DNA of 35,305 nt from Lachnospiraceae bacterium. Lineage in GTDB: Bacteria; Bacillota; Clostridia; Lachnospirales; Lachnospiraceae. Positions 8,075 to 15,498 of the stretch are shown one piece after another (within the stretch, counting starts at the first letter, position 1; each line of letters begins with the position of its first letter). The notes under the pieces were generated by a model. The model was given only the letters and a program-made list of their open reading frames with translations. It did no database searches and was not told the DNA's origin. Both the position numbers and the translations under genes were made by a program. Where the stretch lies: assembly GCA_024699645.1 (NCBI GenBank), contig JAILPE010000060.1, forward strand, positions 1 to 35,305, read 5' to 3'.

Positions 8075-9025
8075 TTACTCCGCAACAAGTCCGGTTGTCT
8101 CGTCGAATCCGAGAGCTATATTCATGCTCTGTACGGCTGCAGCGCTTGCGCCCTTACCGAGATTATCAAATCTCGAGGTGACTATGATCCTATCCTCGTT
8201 TCCCGTCACTATGATCTCAAGGTAATCCTTTCCGGAGAGATTATTGGAACCGATAAAGCCTCCGAGCTCTTCTTCAATACCGGGCTTTGTAACCTTTACT
8301 AACTTTGATCCCTTGTAATACTCTCTGTATAATTCATTGATCGATTCCGGTGTCACGTCCTTATCAAACATCTCTTTATAAAGATAAACGGAGACTTCCA
8401 TACCGCTGTAAAAATCACAGATGATCGGTGAGAAGAGCGGCGCTTTTTCGAGACCGCAGATCTTCTGCATTTCTTTAAGATGTTTATGATTCTGTGAGAG
8501 ACCGTACTGACGTGGACTTGAAAGCTCAATGTCTCTGTCGTTGCTCTCGTATTCCGCGATCTTCTTCTTTCCTCCTCCGCTGTATCCGGTAAGCGAGAAG
8601 CAGCAAAGTCTTGTATCTGCGGGTATCATTCCCGACTTTGTGAGAGGATAAACGAGTGAGACAAATCCGCTTGCATGGCATCCGGGATTAGCTATCCTCT
8701 TTGATGTCTTTATCGCATCCCTGTGTTCTTTGTCAAGCTCCGGGAATCCGTATGTCCAACCGTCCGATGTTCTGTGAGCGGTCGATGTATCGATGATTAT
8801 AGTATCGGGGTTTGTACAAAGCGAGACCGCCTCGATCGCCGCAGCATCCGGCAAACAAAGGAATGTCACGTCGGAAGCATTGATAAGCTTTGCTCTTTCC
8901 GTGGGATCCTTTCTGAGTTCACTGTCGATCTTCAATATCTCTATATCGTTTCTTCCTTCAAATCTTTCAAAGATACGGAGCCCGGTTGTTCCTTCGCTTC
9001 CGTCCACAAACACTTTTTTTGCCAT
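8075..9025 (-). CDS. argC: N-acetyl-gamma-glutamyl-phosphate reductase, short (type 2) form
   Basis: The enzyme reduces N-acetylglutamyl phosphate with NADPH, step three of arginine synthesis. The 316 residues and the opening KKVFVDGSEGTTGLRI are characteristic of the shorter type-2 AGPR subfamily rather than the 345-residue B. subtilis type. The nucleotide loop is GSEGTTGL (9-16), FLCLPDAAA (56-63) follows, and the catalytic cysteine is C116 in ANPGCHASG. The ATG at 9025 is preceded by AAGGAGAG at 9036-9043, a slightly long spacing; the frame stays open to 9055 but that ATG has no ribosome binding site. As first gene of the cluster it carries the promoter and operator. Confidence 0.95.
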   Translation of the reverse strand: MAKKVFVDGSEGTTGLRIFERFEGRNDIEILKIDSELRKDPTERAKLINASDVTFLCLPDAAAIEAVSLCTNPDTIIIDTSTAHRTSDGWTYGFPELDKEHRDAIKTSKRIANPGCHASGFVSLVYPLTKSGMIPADTRLCCFSLTGYSGGGKKKIAEYESNDRDIELSSPRQYGLSQNHKHLKEMQKICGLEKAPLFSPIICDFYSGMEVSVYLYKEMFDKDVTPESINELYREYYKGSKLVKVTKPGIEEELGGFIGSNNLSGKDYLEIIVTGNEDRIIVTSRFDNLGKGASAAAVQSMNIALGFDETTGLVAE

Positions 9026-9067
9026 ATAAGAGTCACTCTCCTTCGGAACGCCCATTCAGGTATCGTT

Positions 9068-9085
9068 CCCGATGTTATATTCGTT
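9068..9085. promoter_or_regulatory. Possible second, weaker ARG box
   Basis: Aligned with the TGAAT-wwww-ATTCA consensus, this stretch reads CGATG-TTAT-ATTCG: a good right half and a poor left half. It lies two base pairs from the stronger box, about 20 bp centre to centre, close to the arrangement of paired ARG boxes in E. coli. Confidence 0.4.
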
Positions 9086-9087
9086 TA

Positions 9088-9105
9088 AATGAATATTTAT
9101 ACACC
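9088..9105. promoter_or_regulatory. ARG box (ArgR/AhrC operator) on the argC promoter
   Basis: The plus strand reads TGAAT (9090-9094), ATTT, ATACA (9099-9103), against the ARG box consensus TGAAT-wwww-ATTCA: one mismatch. It abuts the -10 element of the argC promoter and covers the predicted transcription start, the expected place for an arginine-dependent repressor. No argR gene is in the window, so the regulator must be encoded elsewhere. Confidence 0.7.
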
Positions 9106-9133
9106 ATTATATACGCTTTAATTCACATGTCAA
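9106..9133 (-). promoter_or_regulatory. SigA-type promoter of the arg cluster
   Basis: On the minus strand TTGACA (9133..9128) and TATAAT (9111..9106) are both perfect consensus hexamers, separated by 16 bases. The predicted start falls near 9099, inside the ARG box, giving an argC leader of roughly 70 bases. Confidence 0.85.
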
Positions 9134-9300
9134 CACCAATTCTGGCTATTTCAGCCCTTTTCAGAAAATGTATATTCATTACATTTGCGCAATTATATAC
9201 ATTGTAGATGACCCGATCCATTTACAAAGCTGTAACTTACACATTCCAGCTATTTACATCATTTCTGAAGACCTGATACATATTGCCCGTCACGTCTCTC
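9134..9300. other. apbE-argC intergenic region, upstream half
   Basis: AT-rich sequence between the apbE stop and the arg promoter. I see no ORF, no RNA gene and no clear terminator for apbE. One short stem (GGCT/AGCC around 9154-9167) lacks a U-tract. An ATTCA half-site at 9174-9178 with a partial left half could be a distal ArgR contact, but is weak. Confidence 0.5.
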
Positions 9301-10302
9301 CTACATCAAATCTTTAAAATTCCCTGCGTATTTCCTTGTCCCGTCTTCATATATATAAAGGACTCCGGTATTTTCGGGAAGTTCAGCCTCTATGCCTTCC
9401 TCTCCGAGAAGAAACAGGCCTGTAGATAAAAGATCACCCATTATTCCCTCTTTGCACACTACACAAACAGACACAAGATCTCCCTGCGCAGGCAGACCGT
9501 TTCTTGCATCAAGTATATGATGATACAGTTTTCCGTTATACTCTGCATTTCTCTGATATGTTCCGGAAGTAATGACACAGCTGTCACTGACATTGACGAT
9601 CACGGGATCTTTTCCTTCGATATCGGTGGGGTCAAACACTCCGATCTTATAAGCGTCCGGATCATTTCCCGTATCATCTGCGAGACACATGATATTTCCG
9701 CAAAGGTCGATCATGGCATTTTTTATTCCTATCGACCTCATGTAATCCTTTAATCTGTCACTTATATATCCCTTTGAAACAGCTCCCAGATCAAGTTCCG
9801 TATCGGCATTCTCCTTATGCAGGAAGTATCTGCCCGATTCTTTGCCAACGCTTATATTCCTATAAGAAACACTCTGAAGTCCATTTTTTATCTCTTCATC
9901 ATCCGGAGGGACAAATCCTTCCGCCGTAAAATTATAAAGCTTTGAAACAGGCCTTATCGTGATATCAAATCGCCCCTGCGTCATCTCACATACCTCAAGA
10001 GCTTTTTTGACGGTCACATAAATGTCTTCGCTTATCTCGATATCACTAAGCCTGCTGCTGTTTATTTTATATAGTTCACTCGTACTTCTTGTCGCTGAGA
10101 AAACATCCTCATACCTGTCAAGGAATTCCTTACATTTGTCCAAAAGCGATTCGTCATCCGTATCGTATATCCTGATCTGAGCAATCGTCTCAAATATAAA
10201 GAAAGTCCCAGAAACGGACTTTCTCTCCTGTGATGTGCACGAACTCAAAAGCGGCACTATTAATATTAAAGTGCAAAAAAGCGCACCTAAACGTTTTAAC
10301 AT
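9301..10302 (-). CDS. apbE: ApbE-family FAD:protein FMN transferase, lipoprotein
   Basis: ApbE proteins attach FMN covalently to a Ser/Thr of extracytoplasmic flavoproteins (such as RnfG/NqrC or FMN_bind domains) using FAD and Mg2+. The 333-residue protein starts at the ATG at 10302 with GGAGG at 10309-10313. It opens with a lipoprotein signal: Lys/Arg, a hydrophobic stretch and the lipobox LLSSC, with C22 as the lipidated residue. Family motifs include DLGAVSKGY (171-179), SGTYQR and HHILDARNG. Its start overlaps the end of the J-domain gene by seven bases, indicating translational coupling. No obvious FMN-accepting protein is encoded in the window. Confidence 0.93.
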   Translation of the reverse strand: MLKRLGALFCTLILIVPLLSSCTSQERKSVSGTFFIFETIAQIRIYDTDDESLLDKCKEFLDRYEDVFSATRSTSELYKINSSRLSDIEISEDIYVTVKKALEVCEMTQGRFDITIRPVSKLYNFTAEGFVPPDDEEIKNGLQSVSYRNISVGKESGRYFLHKENADTELDLGAVSKGYISDRLKDYMRSIGIKNAMIDLCGNIMCLADDTGNDPDAYKIGVFDPTDIEGKDPVIVNVSDSCVITSGTYQRNAEYNGKLYHHILDARNGLPAQGDLVSVCVVCKEGIMGDLLSTGLFLLGEEGIEAELPENTGVLYIYEDGTRKYAGNFKDLM

Positions 10303-10964
10303 CTCGGTCCTCCACAACAGCTGTTCAGGGCGATATTACACAGAATCATCCTGCAGCATGTATCACTTACAGAGTTTGAATGATCGTAAGATTGATATCT
10401 CTCATTATATCTGTTTGCGGATGCTTCCATTCTTTCGAGCAATTCCCTGTATCTCGCGTTAGACGGTTCCATGGCACATGCATTTCTGGCATAATCGAGT
10501 GCGATGCCGTTATTTCCGACATAAAACTGTGCAACGGCAGAAAGATAATACCAGTCACCGTTTCTGTTCCCTATACCGTCAAGGATACGGATCGCTTCTC
10601 TGTACGAACCGCGACTTATCATCTCCGCTGCCGCACCAAGATCCGACTGAGTGCCGGTTTGACGGTCGTTTCTCCCTGCATTAAAACCGAAGAAAGAATC
10701 GAAACCTTGATCCTGATCGTCGTCTCGATATCTGAATGTGTCACCGTATTCTCTTCCAAAGCCTCCAAACTGTGAAAAACCGCCGTTTTTCCTCATGTCC
10801 ATGATCTGTTCGTATGCACTTTGAACAGTTTTGAAACGCTCTTCGGCATTTTTGTCTCCCGGGTTGTTATCGGGATGATACTGCTTACTGAGCTGTCTGT
10901 ATGCTTTTTTTATCGTTTCGTCATCTGCATTTCTTGCGACTCCGAGTACCTGATAAGGATCCAT
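10296..10964 (-). CDS. J-domain protein with TPR-like region and Cys-rich tail
   Basis: The first 65 or so residues form a J domain: MDPYQVLGVARNADDETIKK, then the HPD motif in QYHPDNNPGDKN, which in the family stimulates the ATPase of DnaK/Hsp70. A Gly/Phe/Asp-rich linker (about 70-100) is followed by a helical, TPR-like segment (about 108-180: LGAAAEMISRGSYREAIRIL, ALDYARNACAMEPSNARYRE). The end of the protein (CCRMILC, then SCCGGPRC) holds six cysteines in about 20 residues, a possible metal or membrane-edge motif. It is not DnaJ itself, lacking the zinc-finger and C-terminal substrate domains. GAGGT at 10971-10975 supports the ATG at 10964. It overlaps apbE by seven bases and follows the DUF5685-like gene closely. 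The client is unknown. Confidence 0.85.
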   Translation of the reverse strand: MDPYQVLGVARNADDETIKKAYRQLSKQYHPDNNPGDKNAEERFKTVQSAYEQIMDMRKNGGFSQFGGFGREYGDTFRYRDDDQDQGFDSFFGFNAGRNDRQTGTQSDLGAAAEMISRGSYREAIRILDGIGNRNGDWYYLSAVAQFYVGNNGIALDYARNACAMEPSNARYRELLERMEASANRYNERYQSYDHSNSVSDTCCRMILCNIALNSCCGGPRC

Positions 10965-10978
10965 TCTTTAACCTCTCG

Positions 10979-11779
10979 TTACTTTTCCTTTTTTGCGGAC
11001 ATGATTATCCCGGAATAAATGATATTGTCAAGTATAGCCTTGTTCTTTACGATCGGAAGCATCTCATATGCATCGGAGCATTCACCTGCCATCATCATAA
11101 GCAGCTCCTCTTTTTCCTTCTCAGTGATCTTACTGCCGATAAAAGGATTATAGCTTCCGTTTTTTTCATCTTCCTTAAGATCACAGAATGCATCAGCTAT
11201 ATATATAAACTTTCCGAGATAAAAACCGACTTTCGATAAGTATTTCTCCCACTCGTCATGTTTATACACAAACATCGCTTCGGTCAGCCTGCCAAAGCAA
11301 CCGGCAACCTCATCCACATTCTTTGAACCCTTCTTTTCGAGTTCAGAGAGCTTTTTGAGTTCTCTTACAATTTTCTTTCGCTGCTCAGGATATGCTTTTC
11401 CCGCTTTCAATGCCCCTTTACGCAGGATTCTGACCATCACTGCCGCTTTTTTGCTTTTATCGTCCTTAACGTCATCAAGACATTTGTAATAAGTGAGCAA
11501 GACGTTCATATAGGCGCTGTAACGCGTATATGAATTTGTAAGCGACACATGCTTATTGAGAGGATGGACCATGCATCTTCCCTCGTGGCGTTCATCGTTC
11601 GGCTCATACAGCCCCGTAAGCAGTATTGCCAGAAAAACAAGATCGTAACCGAGCGTTACCTGACCCCTTAATCCGAAGACTTCCTTAAGCTCACGACAAA
11701 GTCCGCAGTAATAGGCATTATAAGTCTCATAATCCCTGACTTTAAGTTCATTCCTGTCTGTTCTGACATACCCGAATAT
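10979..11779 (-). CDS. DUF5685-like protein, probable AUA start; isoprenoid-synthase-like motifs
   Basis: The protein fits, from memory, a Firmicute family (DUF5685) whose members open with MFGYV and contain YYCGLCR; function is unknown to me. Here FGYVRTDRNELKVRDYE follows an ATA codon at 11779..11777, placed eight bases after a perfect GGAGG (11788-11792). No ATG, GTG or TTG sits at that position, so AUA initiation is the best reading (266 residues). In-frame ATGs at 11827 and 11866 lie before or inside the end of the glycosyltransferase gene and have poor ribosome binding sites. The protein is helical, with C25/C28 and two Asp-rich motifs: DDVKDD (102-107) and a D-x3-D-x3-D run (D196, D200, D204) followed by GSYNPF. 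The latter resembles the second motif of squalene/phytoene synthases. Its stop is 14 bases from the J-domain gene start. Confidence 0.75.
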   Translation of the reverse strand: MFGYVRTDRNELKVRDYETYNAYYCGLCRELKEVFGLRGQVTLGYDLVFLAILLTGLYEPNDERHEGRCMVHPLNKHVSLTNSYTRYSAYMNVLLTYYKCLDDVKDDKSKKAAVMVRILRKGALKAGKAYPEQRKKIVRELKKLSELEKKGSKNVDEVAGCFGRLTEAMFVYKHDEWEKYLSKVGFYLGKFIYIADAFCDLKEDEKNGSYNPFIGSKITEKEKEELLMMMAGECSDAYEMLPIVKNKAILDNIIYSGIIMSAKKEK

Positions 11780-11787
11780 AACAAACA

Positions 11788-11792
11788 CCTCC
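11788..11792 (-). promoter_or_regulatory. Ribosome binding site pointing to an ATA start codon
   Basis: A perfect GGAGG stands eight bases before the ATA codon (11779..11777) where the conserved protein begins. A GTG overlapping this site (starting at 11788) is in frame but too close to use it. Confidence 0.65.
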
Positions 11793-11843
11793 GTAAATAT
11801 GCTGCCGGATAAACATGAGAAGTTCATGTTCAAGGCTTCCACG

Positions 11844-12791
11844 TCAGATAAACAGGAGAAGCGCAATATTCCTTATAAGTCCGGACTTGAAAAATCTGTA
11901 TCTGAGTACGAGATACCTCTTCATAAAGAACGATCTCGAAGGAAGCTTCGAAAACTCGTTCACCATCATCGCATTCTTGTATCCGAGACGCCCCTTATAG
12001 CACTCGTAGAACGCTTCCGCCTGCGCAAATGTATCCGCCAATCTGTTGTCGATGTCCTGTTTATCGAACATCCTGCTCTTTACATAAGACGAGAAGTCTC
12101 CCTGGCCAACCTGGTTTCCGGTATGTTGACGATATAACAGAGTCGGCACACGAAGGAATCTGATCCCGCCGAAAGCCGACGCTATGAGCGCCACCCACCA
12201 ATCATGATATCTGACGTTCTCGAAATCATTACCGACCATATCTACAAGAGCTCTGTTCATCATCACTGTACAACCGATACATCTGTTTTCAATGAGCAGT
12301 CTTGATACCGAAAGATTACGCACGCTTCTGTGTCCGGCTTTATAGAAAGAATTGTCTATATACGAAAGATCCTGTCCCGCAAGAACCGCATCGGTAAATA
12401 TGAGCGACGGCTTAACGGTCCCGATCTTCCTCTCAAGTCTCTTCATTGCCTTGAGCGTAACATAAAGCTTATCCTTAAGCCAGACGTCATCCTGATCACT
12501 GAACATATAATATGTCTGCTCTTCGCGGTTTTTATCCTCATCGGCAACTCTTTTGAGCGAGGTCAGGAAATTTACGGTAGAACCCATATTTGAATCGTTT
12601 ATATGCAGAGATATCTTTCCCTGATATTTCTGCACATACTCACGAAGAATATCGCAAGTCGAATCACTTGAGCAATCATCCGAAACGCTTATGTGCCAAT
12701 TCTTAAAAGAGCTTCTTATGATAGAATCAAGCTGCTCTCTGATATACTTTTCACCGTTATAGGTGGACATAATTATCTCAATCCTGCTCAT
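11844..12791 (-). CDS. Glycosyltransferase family 2 (GT-A fold)
   Basis: This is a cytoplasmic or membrane-associated GT2 enzyme that would transfer a nucleotide-activated sugar, probably for cell-surface polysaccharide. The 315-residue reading begins MSRIEIIMSTYNGEKYIREQ. The nucleotide-binding SDDCSSDST (38-45) and the DxD-type motif FSDQDDVW (97-104) are intact, and HDWW occurs about two thirds in, as in rhamnosyl- and galactosyltransferase-like members. The ATG at 12791 has GGGGA nine bases upstream; the TTG at 12797 is a less likely start. It overlaps the preceding glycosyltransferase gene by 14 bases, so the two are translationally coupled. Donor and acceptor cannot be read from sequence. 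Confidence 0.88.
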   Translation of the reverse strand: MSRIEIIMSTYNGEKYIREQLDSIIRSSFKNWHISVSDDCSSDSTCDILREYVQKYQGKISLHINDSNMGSTVNFLTSLKRVADEDKNREEQTYYMFSDQDDVWLKDKLYVTLKAMKRLERKIGTVKPSLIFTDAVLAGQDLSYIDNSFYKAGHRSVRNLSVSRLLIENRCIGCTVMMNRALVDMVGNDFENVRYHDWWVALIASAFGGIRFLRVPTLLYRQHTGNQVGQGDFSSYVKSRMFDKQDIDNRLADTFAQAEAFYECYKGRLGYKNAMMVNEFSKLPSRSFFMKRYLVLRYRFFKSGLIRNIALLLFI

Positions 12792-13647
12792 TCCCAATCT
12801 TCCCCGCTAAAAATCCAAGATATTTGATCGCACTTGTCGCGATAAGTCCAAACGCCGCCTTAAAATTACATCTGTATATGAAGTACCTCATTCCCTTAAT
12901 AAGATACTTGATTCCCTCCGACTCGGACTTTACGCCTCTGAATTCTTCCCTGTGCTGTCTCTGGGATTTTGACACATGCCTGTATCGGCGGAATTGTTCT
13001 CTGAGAGTAAAATCATGCGAATGATAAACATGAGCGTCCGACACATACTCTATACTGCACCCGCAGTTTACGGCCTTACAGGCGTAAAGCATGTCTTCAT
13101 TAAAATTTGCCGTAATGTCAAAGCCACCGAGCTCATTATGAATATCGACATTGTACATCGCACACGCATCGGAGCAAAAATATGTTTTGATCCCCATATT
13201 GGGCAGATCCGCTTTTGTCTTCGACATGCTGTATGAAGGATAATTGTACCGTCTTGAATATTTTTCTATGTCCGATGAACGGTTATATGGTATCTGACGC
13301 GCATATGCAACGGCAGCATCTTTCTTCTGCAGTGCCTCGAAAAGATTTCTTACAAGATACCTGTCCGCCGGGATTGCATCCTGAGACATAAAAAGAATAT
13401 ATGCGGCATCGCTTGAGTCAACCGCATATTGTCTTGTCCCGCCATGTGAAAAATATTTTTTTTCGATCTCTTCGACAACGGTTCCTTCCGGGAGTTTAGT
13501 GAGAAGCTCACTCTTTTCGTCTTCACGGGATTTAGTCAGAATTATCCTGATCCTGTCCGGTCTCATCGTCTGTGAGTTAAGTGCTTTTACGCACTTGATA
13601 AGCTTTTCATCCGGCCTATATGCCGGAATGACTGCTTCAATCTTCAT
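12778..13647 (-). CDS. Glycosyltransferase family 2, rhamnosyltransferase-like
   Basis: A second GT2 enzyme of 289 residues. It opens MKIEAVIPAYRPDEKLIKCV and carries HGGTRQYAV (68-76), FMSQDAIPAD (86-95, the metal-binding region) and FNEDMLYACKAV (182-193, catalytic region). This set is typical of a Firmicute family usually annotated as rhamnosyltransferase-like. The start at 13647 is supported by GGAG at 13654-13657 with six bases of spacing; the frame is open to 13707 but that would overlap the upstream gene. It lies 13 bases after the coiled-coil gene and overlaps the next glycosyltransferase. The pair probably adds successive sugars to one glycan. Confidence 0.87.
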   Translation of the reverse strand: MKIEAVIPAYRPDEKLIKCVKALNSQTMRPDRIRIILTKSREDEKSELLTKLPEGTVVEEIEKKYFSHGGTRQYAVDSSDAAYILFMSQDAIPADRYLVRNLFEALQKKDAAVAYARQIPYNRSSDIEKYSRRYNYPSYSMSKTKADLPNMGIKTYFCSDACAMYNVDIHNELGGFDITANFNEDMLYACKAVNCGCSIEYVSDAHVYHSHDFTLREQFRRYRHVSKSQRQHREEFRGVKSESEGIKYLIKGMRYFIYRCNFKAAFGLIATSAIKYLGFLAGKIGNEQD

Positions 13648-13660
13648 GTATTTCTCCGAC

Positions 13661-14278
13661 TCAGTTAAAATCCGCATCCGTAAAATCAAGTTCCTCACCG
13701 CGGTCATTGCTTCCGGGGATCTTATTGATGGGATTAAGCTGTTTTAATATTTCTTCCTTATTCTCTTTAAGAACCGTAAGATTCTTTCCGAGTGTAGATA
13801 CAAGACCCTCTGAAAGAGTCTTTGATTCCTTGTGGGCATTATCCATTATATCGACAACCTGTGTAAGGATATCCTTTGCATAAACAAGCACACCGGTTCT
13901 GATAGTTTCGGCATCTTCCGAAGACTTCCTGAGCATTTCTTCTGCGGAAGCTTTTGAGGCCTGTATCGTCTCATTTGCCTGAGCGTACGCTTTCTGCATG
14001 ATCTCCGTTTCATCCACAAGCATCTGAGCACGTTCGTTGGCTTCCTGCTCGATCTGGGCAGCCTTTTCGCGAGCCTGGGCAATGATCTCTTCCCTGTTCG
14101 CGATTATCTTCTGATATCTTTTGATCTCATCGGGTGTATGAGCCTTAAGATCATCAAGAAGAGCCATAAGTTCATTTCTCGGCACACTGATATACCCGGG
14201 TGAAAGTCTTTGGGGTTTGCAACTGTCAATAAAGTCATATATCGAGTTAATGATCGTCTCTATCCTTGTCGTTGCCAT
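13661..14278 (-). CDS. Coiled-coil protein, DivIVA/ATP-synthase-b-like, function unknown
   Basis: The protein has 205 residues. A short N-terminal region (MATTRIETIINSIYDFIDSC, then RNELMALLDDL) resembles cell-division-initiation proteins in style. It is followed by a long charged helix, about 50-135, rich in Ala, Glu, Gln and Arg with clear heptads (REEIIAQAREKAAQIEQEAN). The C-terminal part contains another helix (about 135-185) and an acidic tail. There is no signal or membrane segment. It follows coaD on the same strand; I recall similar genes downstream of coaD in Lachnospiraceae, annotated only as ATPase or hypothetical. GGAGG at 14287-14291 supports the ATG. A scaffolding role is a guess. 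Confidence 0.75.
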   Translation of the reverse strand: MATTRIETIINSIYDFIDSCKPQRLSPGYISVPRNELMALLDDLKAHTPDEIKRYQKIIANREEIIAQAREKAAQIEQEANERAQMLVDETEIMQKAYAQANETIQASKASAEEMLRKSSEDAETIRTGVLVYAKDILTQVVDIMDNAHKESKTLSEGLVSTLGKNLTVLKENKEEILKQLNPINKIPGSNDRGEELDFTDADFN

Positions 14279-14352
14279 TGGTATACCCTCCTGTTTTGTC
14301 TCGATCTTATTGTTTTATATTTTTATAAAGTGTGTTTCTGCCTTATGTTTTC

Positions 14353-14847
14353 TCAACCGTTGTTTGAACGCTGCGCACATTTTTCCCTCAAGTCGTCCAT
14401 TATCTCTACGGGAACAAGCCCGCTTATGTCCCCTCCGTATTTGGCAACTTCTTTCGCAATGCTCGAGCTTACATACGAATACTCAACACTTGTCGTAAAG
14501 AATACAGTGTCTATGTTTGGATTAAGTCTATGGTTTATCTGTGCTATCTGAAGTTCGTATTCAAAATCCGTAACGGCTCTCAGTCCTCGAACGATAACAC
14601 TTGCGCCGATCTTTTTACCGAAATCGACCGTCAGCCCGTCAAACGAATCGACAACAACTCCCGGCATATCTTTCGTAACTTTTCTGATGAGATTTATCCT
14701 CTCTTCGACTGAAAACCAGGGATTTTTTGAGGAGTTGTTAAGTACACCGATAATAAGCTTATCAACAAGGCTCGATGCTCTGATGATGATATCTCTGTGT
14801 CCTAACGTAACAGGATCGAATGTTCCGGGATAAAGACCGATTTTCAT
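14353..14847 (-). CDS. coaD: Pantetheine-phosphate adenylyltransferase
   Basis: PPAT transfers AMP from ATP to 4'-phosphopantetheine, the penultimate step of coenzyme A synthesis; it is a cytosolic hexamer. The 164-residue length is standard. The nucleotidyltransferase signature TLGH is at residues 18-21 after [43 protein letters not shown] and [20 protein letters not shown] match the family throughout. It starts six bases after the rsmD stop, the common rsmD-coaD pairing, so cotranscription is near certain. Confidence 0.97.
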   Translation of the reverse strand: MKIGLYPGTFDPVTLGHRDIIIRASSLVDKLIIGVLNNSSKNPWFSVEERINLIRKVTKDMPGVVVDSFDGLTVDFGKKIGASVIVRGLRAVTDFEYELQIAQINHRLNPNIDTVFFTTSVEYSYVSSSIAKEVAKYGGDISGLVPVEIMDDLREKCAQRSNNG

Positions 14848-14853
14848 ACTTCT

Positions 14854-15408
14854 TCACTGTTTCCTCTCTATAAATATATGCTTGTTGGAGCCGTATTCTT
14901 TTACTCTGACTTCCGTAAGCTTAAGCCCGTCAAGATAATCAAATTGCGTCTCTGCGGAAGCTTCGACGATTATAACGCCGTCTTCTTTCAAAAGATTGTC
15001 ACTCATCGCAAAAAGCACTTCTTTTTCAAGCTCCCTGCCATACGGCGGATCCAGGAAAATGATATCAAATCTTTTCTTCCGTGCGATAAGACCCGCAACG
15101 GCTCTTGTTGCATCCGCGAACATAACGTCCGCTTTACCTGCGAGACCGCATATATCAAGGTTTTCCTTAATACACTTAACAGAATCTCTGTCGTTGTCAA
15201 CAAACACACATGAAGCGGCTCCCCTGCTCAATGCTTCGATCCCGATGCCTCCGCTCCCCGCAAAAAGATCGAGAAAATCCACATCATAAATACGTGGTGC
15301 AAGAATATTAAAAAGCGTCTCCTTGATCCTGTCGGTAGTGGGACGAACCTTTAATCCCTTTGGTGTAACCAACCTGCGACGGTTGGCAGTGCCCGAAATA
15401 ACTCTCAT
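14854..15408 (-). CDS. rsmD: 16S rRNA (guanine(966)-N2)-methyltransferase
   Basis: RsmD methylates G966 of 16S rRNA at N2 using S-adenosylmethionine during 30S assembly. The 184-residue protein has the N-terminal MRVISGTANRRRL, then RPTTDRIKETLFNIL, the SAM-binding DLFAGSGGIGIEALSRGA (motif I) and the catalytic motif DPPYG in FDIIFLDPPYGRE. The ATG at 15408 has AAGG about seven bases upstream. It heads a transcription unit with a perfect consensus promoter just upstream and is followed at once by coaD. Confidence 0.96.
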   Translation of the reverse strand: MRVISGTANRRRLVTPKGLKVRPTTDRIKETLFNILAPRIYDVDFLDLFAGSGGIGIEALSRGAASCVFVDNDRDSVKCIKENLDICGLAGKADVMFADATRAVAGLIARKKRFDIIFLDPPYGRELEKEVLFAMSDNLLKEDGVIIVEASAETQFDYLDGLKLTEVRVKEYGSNKHIFIERKQ

Positions 15409-15438
15409 ACAGCTACCTTTCTTCTATACGTCTAAGTA

Positions 15439-15467
15439 ATTATAACTATATGGATATTTTATGTCAA
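15439..15467 (-). promoter_or_regulatory. Consensus SigA promoter of the rsmD-coaD unit
   Basis: The minus strand has TTGACA (15467..15462), exactly 17 bases, then TATAAT (15444..15439): a perfect match at optimal spacing. The predicted start near 15432 gives a short leader before rsmD. It may also drive the genes down to apbE, since no strong terminator is seen between them. Confidence 0.9.
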
Positions 15468-15498
15468 TTAAATACGGTCTGCCCGGGAAAGCGCTGTT

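Noticed and set aside
9026-9055. Longer ArgC starting at 9055
   Set aside because: There is no ribosome binding site before that ATG, and the type-2 ArgC family begins at the AKKVFVDGS segment, which fits 9025.
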